Assembly: GCA_022592435.1 (NCBI GenBank)
Contig: JABYQS010000002.1
Location: forward strand, 496,001-560,000
Origin: Cerioporus squamosus
Taxonomy: Eukaryota; Basidiomycota; Agaricomycetes; Polyporales; Polyporaceae
Reading direction: 5' to 3'
DNA length: 64,000 bases
The first letter of the stretch is position 1. Every line of letters begins with the position of its first letter. The translations under genes and the position numbers were made by a program. This document shows positions 60,246 through 64,000 of this stretch, one piece after another. The notes beneath the pieces were generated by a model that worked only from the letters and a program-made list of their open reading frames with translations, made no database searches and was not told where the DNA came from.

Positions 60246-63132
60246 CTAAGCATGCTTCCGGGACCTCAAACGAAGATTGGGGTTACTGGGCTGAGCGGGA
60301 ACCTGTTCAGAGTCTGTCGCAGTGGTCTTCTTGCGTCGTGGACGTGGGGTCTTCTTAGGCTGCACCAACGCAAGGTCAGCAGTGGCAGTGGTCAGGTGAA
60401 CCACGGGATCTGCTTTCCCCGCTTGCTCATCCACCGACCCTCCGAGCATAGTGCGGGTATCTCCAGAAGACGCGCCATGAGATGACGACGATGCGAATGC
60501 AGATGCTGCTCCAGCATTCACATGGTCTCCAGGGAGTTCATGTTCCCCAATGCCTGGAGGCAAGTGAACGTGCCGGGAGATGGGGACGTTACCGCGGTCA
60601 TGTCCGACGGAAACAGGCGGAGAAGAACGCAGGTCCTCATAGGAGAGTTCATGATGAGCTGGCGGGTGGAGATCAGCATGCCGAGAGTCATGACGAGGAT
60701 TGTCATTGACACCATCCGAGTTGTAGACTCCATCGTTGCCACCCGAGTTGTTCCCATCGCCAACAAGGTGCCAGCCGTCGCGGATGTCCTCATTCTGATG
60801 GATGTGGCGGGGGCCTCCAGTGTTGCAGGCACCATGGGCATCGTCATGGACGTTCCTGACGCCGCCATTGCCACGGGTGTGGTCGTCGTTGTCATGCAAG
60901 ACGTCTTCATGGCCTGTCGGGTGGTCGGCGTGGTTGTCGTGAGCATGAAGGGGAACGAGGGGCAGGGGGCCGTGGTTGTCTGAGTAGTTGTACGGGTGGT
61001 CATGGCGATCAGCCTGGTGGAGATAGTGGTCGTGAGCGTGAGCGTCTGCTTGCTGGGGAAGATGAGGAGCAGCGGGAGGAGCGAGGCGTGCGTTGCGTTC
61101 CCCTGGCAAGAGTATGTCGTCAATCGGGTTGGGTTCCTGAGTCTGGGCGAGCGGCACATCAGAGCCGGGCCCGAAGACGTAGAGGTCGAGCCATGCAAAG
61201 AGTCTCTGCATGGAACGCTTGTGCATCGACTCGAGGATCTTCCGGTGATACTCGTAGAAGGCTTCCTGCCAATTCTTGCGTTCGAACGAAGAGAAATCGG
61301 ACAACAAGTATCGAACCTACAATTTGCGTTAGCATGCGAGAATCATCAAAGTGAATCATCGCGCGTACCAGTACCAAGCCAATGGCGAGCATCGCTGTCG
61401 TCACTGACTGCAGCTTCCACTTGGAGCTGTTGGTGTTCCCGCGAATACGATGGTCGGCGTTGCCAGCAGTGCGACCGTGCGTCATGATGCGACAGGCCTG
61501 AAGCATGAGAATGAGTAGAGCGCATACCAGAGAGAAAATTGCATACCTTGGCAACAGAAGCCTCTTGGAACAAATACTCCTCGTTGCCCTTTTGATCGCG
61601 AGGGAAGAAGATCGCAGGGTAGCGGTCTCCAGCGACACCGCGCCAGTAATCAAGGTCGCGTTCGAGATGAGGGATGTGGCGGAAGATGATGTGCGCGTTG
61701 TCCTTGACCGCGCTCACGATGTGCGATTTATACGCGTTGATCACTTCCGTGAACTGAAGTACAAGTCAATCAGTATACATAGGCAAGTCGTTACACATCA
61801 TATCTTACCTGCCGTTGCATCCATGCGGTCGTTGTGAAGGGAAGATACTCTTCGGGGAAGAAGTTCCGAAGCTCCACAACCTGCGCCTCGATACGAGGCT
61901 CGTTAGTAGTGGCGTTCGCATAGCGTTCGAAGGGGTCCAGTGGGTCGAAGTTCGGGGTGTAGGTGTACTCCAGTGGGCGCAAGTTGGGCCATGGGGAGTG
62001 CATGAGCGCAAAGGCGCGGATGGTACTGCGCAGCTTGAGCTTCTTCCCGCTCAGTTCAGCAGGCTGGTCCGGGTCGTCTTCATTTCCGGCGATCCTCTTG
62101 GTTCGCGAGCCGCCCTTCTTCTTCGTCGCCTCCTCCGCCTCATAGTAGGCAAGCTTTTGATTGGCCACCGTGAGCTGCTGCGAGAGATCGAGGATGGTCT
62201 CGTTTGCGCTGCGCAACATCTACAAAAGAGGAACGCTCATCAATACATTGACAGCGGCTCATGCCGTCGAGGAGAAGACTTACCGCCAAGGCTTCGCTGA
62301 TCGTCGGTCCACTGAGAAAGGCAGCCGCCGGGTTGTGCTGCCCAGTCCAGCCACCGGTAGGTGCAGCTGGCCAACCATCGGGTGGCGGGCAGACCTGTGG
62401 AGCAACGGGTCTAGGCGCAACAGGCATGGTAGTACCCCAGCCGCCAGACGAACCCGCCGCTTGACGATGGAGACCAAGAGGTGCGGCTTGGCCAGCGTAC
62501 ACATTGAACGTTCCAGCATCTTGAAATGAACGAGGACGACGTTCTGTCTGAGCAACGGCGACCTGCGATTGTGCGGCATGAGTGGGAACGGCGGGAGGTC
62601 GCAGAACGTCATGGAAAGTCGTCGTCCTGCGCATGTCCTGGGGTGCGAAGTTTGCAGGATACAGTCCTTCATCAGCGTGAACGGCAGAACGTGCAGCCCA
62701 GGGAACGGCAGCAGGAGCATGAGCAGCTTGAGCGGCAGCACTGGGATGCGCTGCGGGCGGGCGATATGCAGGACCGGCTTGAGGGACGACTTGAGGAGGA
62801 GGGGGCAGTTGCGACGGTCCAGCGTACGCGAAGCGAGGAATCGCGAGCTGAGCAGTCCCGGGTTGATACGAGCCAGGTAGTATGTCGGCCCCGAGGGTAT
62901 GACTCTGAGGTTGTCGTCCTGCCTCACCAGCACCACGCCCACCACCTCGACGACCACCGCGCCCGCCACCTCGACCACTACCGCGGCCACCACCTTGACC
63001 ACCGTCGCTACCTACTGTGGGCTGCACTCCATCGTCCTCGCCCGACGTCTCTTCGTCGCAACTGGAGACGTCGATATCGATGTGCTCCCCCGTGTCGTAG
63101 CCGATGCGCATTCGACCCTGGAATTGTGGCAT
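60246..63132 (-). CDS. Unrecognised large protein with RGG and His/Asp-rich regions
   Basis: Five exons (63132..62284, 62219..61809, 61753..61547, 61497..61369, 61316..60246) give 888 aa; all four introns are phase 0. The N-terminus is acidic (IDIDVSSCDEETSGEDDG), followed by an RGG-type run at residues ~44-74 and a long Pro/Ala-rich disordered part. The folded core (residues ~284-560) starts with a coiled coil (ETILDLSQQLTVANQKLAYY), a basic stretch, then FALMHSPWPNLRPLEYTYTP, VINAYKSHIVSAVKDNAHII, DRYPAIFFPRDQKGNEEYLF and TTAMLAIGLVLVRYLLSDFS. The last ~300 residues are rich in His, Asp and Asn (HAHDHYLHQADRHDHP) and end in a basic tail. I do not know the function. The core resembles uncharacterised basidiomycete domains that occur in expanded families, but I cannot name one safely. 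Confidence 0.8.
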
Positions 63133-64000
63133 CTCGGGAGTCCTGTGGTCCGTTATTAGTATCGTTCCCCGCGACCTACGCCAAAGAGAGCCGACTTCTT
63201 ACCTTTGACACGCAGATCGTACTCTAAGGTCGGAAGCAAGCAAGGCGTCTCAATGCGCGAAGAAGGAAAAGCAGATATGCGTGAAGACGTAAGGTGAAGG
63301 TCGCGGGTTCGGATTCTGTGGTGTGAGAGGAAGCAGAAATGGCCAAGTTGCAAGGAAGTCAAGCGATAGAGGGAAGAAGAGCAGAGGCAGGTGAGTCAAC
63401 AGAAGGGAAGGTGAACGTCAGAGTGCAAGAAGAGGGAGGACGACGTGGCAGTAACTCAAGGCTTACGCCAACTTCGCCCTCCACAAATATCGGGCTCCCC
63501 ATCAAACACGGTGTTCGACAGAAATTCTTGACAGCGTACGCCGTTTTCTATAATTGCCGGATTATCTTCCGAGAGCCTGAAAAATATACGTTTAGTACGT
63601 CATGCACTGGCAAGAAGTTCCAATCACCGCGGCAGTCTGGCATAACTGCAAGTCGCGCAAGTTTGTATGTCTGAATGTTAACGGTTGGTATTAGTCCTTG
63701 AACAGATCACAGATACATGCGGATACATGAATGGAGCCCAGAAGAAACAAAAGTAGAGACTGATGACAGCTAAACCCATACCGACAACACCACCTTCATC
63801 CCTCTGAATCGCCGACGATCCATAGGTACTGATGTAGATCTCTTTATTTGATGTTCGCAAACTCTTAGTCGCGTTGACAGGGCGGAAACCCATGAATTGA
63901 GTTGTTGCATGCTAGAGATCGTGAGATGACAACCGAAAGGCGAGTGAGGTCGGTGTTATCTTGCAAACCGGTCTTGGTATGCACATCAAGCAGTCTCTTG
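63133..64000. other. Right-edge region; possible 5' UTR and a weak gene fragment
   Basis: A likely 5' UTR intron precedes the 63132 start codon (GTAAGA donor near 63204, CACAG acceptor near 63143). A minus-strand open frame at 63678-63893 (MGFRPVNATKSLRTSNKEIY, with one hydrophobic segment) might be the end of a gene that lies beyond the window, but nothing supports it. Confidence 0.35.

Noticed and set aside
63300..63325. tRNA-like T-arm (GGGTTCGGATTC)
   Set aside because: The flanking bases do not form a T-stem and no acceptor or anticodon arms can be drawn around it.

Overview
This window is nuclear DNA of a filamentous basidiomycete, most likely a white-rot type Agaricomycete (Polyporales-like). 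The evidence is dense protein-coding genes with many introns of about 50-60 nt, a Clp1 (clampless)-type mating-development protein, a White Collar-2 type GATA factor, a DASH-complex subunit, an RNA-silencing RdRP, and a basidiomycete-type small secreted protein. I see no rRNA, no credible tRNA, no CRISPR and no intact transposon. All gene models were built by hand from splice signals and family knowledge, so exon ends without coordinates are approximate.

Layout, left to right. A glutaminyl-peptide cyclotransferase (partial, runs off the left edge), an RNA-dependent RNA polymerase and a very long phosphatidylinositol 4-kinase (STT4) lie in tandem on the minus strand (1-13.6 kb). An AGC-type protein kinase is divergent from STT4 (14.0-15.6 kb). 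A gene-poor stretch follows, then a Clp1-like gene and an unrecognised multi-exon gene, both minus (17.8-21.7 kb). Next come Dad3 (plus) and ARPC1 (minus), tail to tail, a GNAT acetyltransferase, and a long kinesin-4 motor (26.6-33.5 kb). A mitochondrial-looking short-chain dehydrogenase converges on inositol-pentakisphosphate 2-kinase (IPK1). A WC-2-like photoreceptor partner and a Zn2Cys6 transcription factor follow in tandem (38.7-42.0 kb), then a small secreted protein and an F-box/LRR-like protein that carries a homopolymer frameshift. Arginase and a class I aminotransferase are divergent from one 414-bp region (46.5-50.3 kb). Then come an MFS anion/allantoate-family transporter, isovaleryl-CoA dehydrogenase divergent from an APC15-like protein, a CwfJ/Drn1-type splicing factor, and a large unrecognised protein with RGG and His/Asp-rich regions (60.2-63.1 kb).

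How the genes relate. This is an ordinary chromosomal arm segment, not a single pathway. Local themes are RNA metabolism (RdRP, Drn1-like), phosphoinositide and inositol phosphate signalling (STT4, IPK1), mitosis and cytoskeleton (Dad3, APC15-like, ARPC1, kinesin-4), development and light (Clp1-like, WC-2-like), and nitrogen or amino-acid catabolism (arginase, aminotransferase, IVD, MFS transporter).

The most unusual signals are these. An intron splits the RdRP catalytic DLDGD motif and has two in-frame acceptors 9 nt apart. Three introns in three genes appear to be GC-AG. Apparent reading-frame breaks occur in the RdRP and F-box genes. The kinesin motor carries a long Ser/Pro-rich insert. 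The right end holds an unrecognised RGG plus His/Asp-rich protein.
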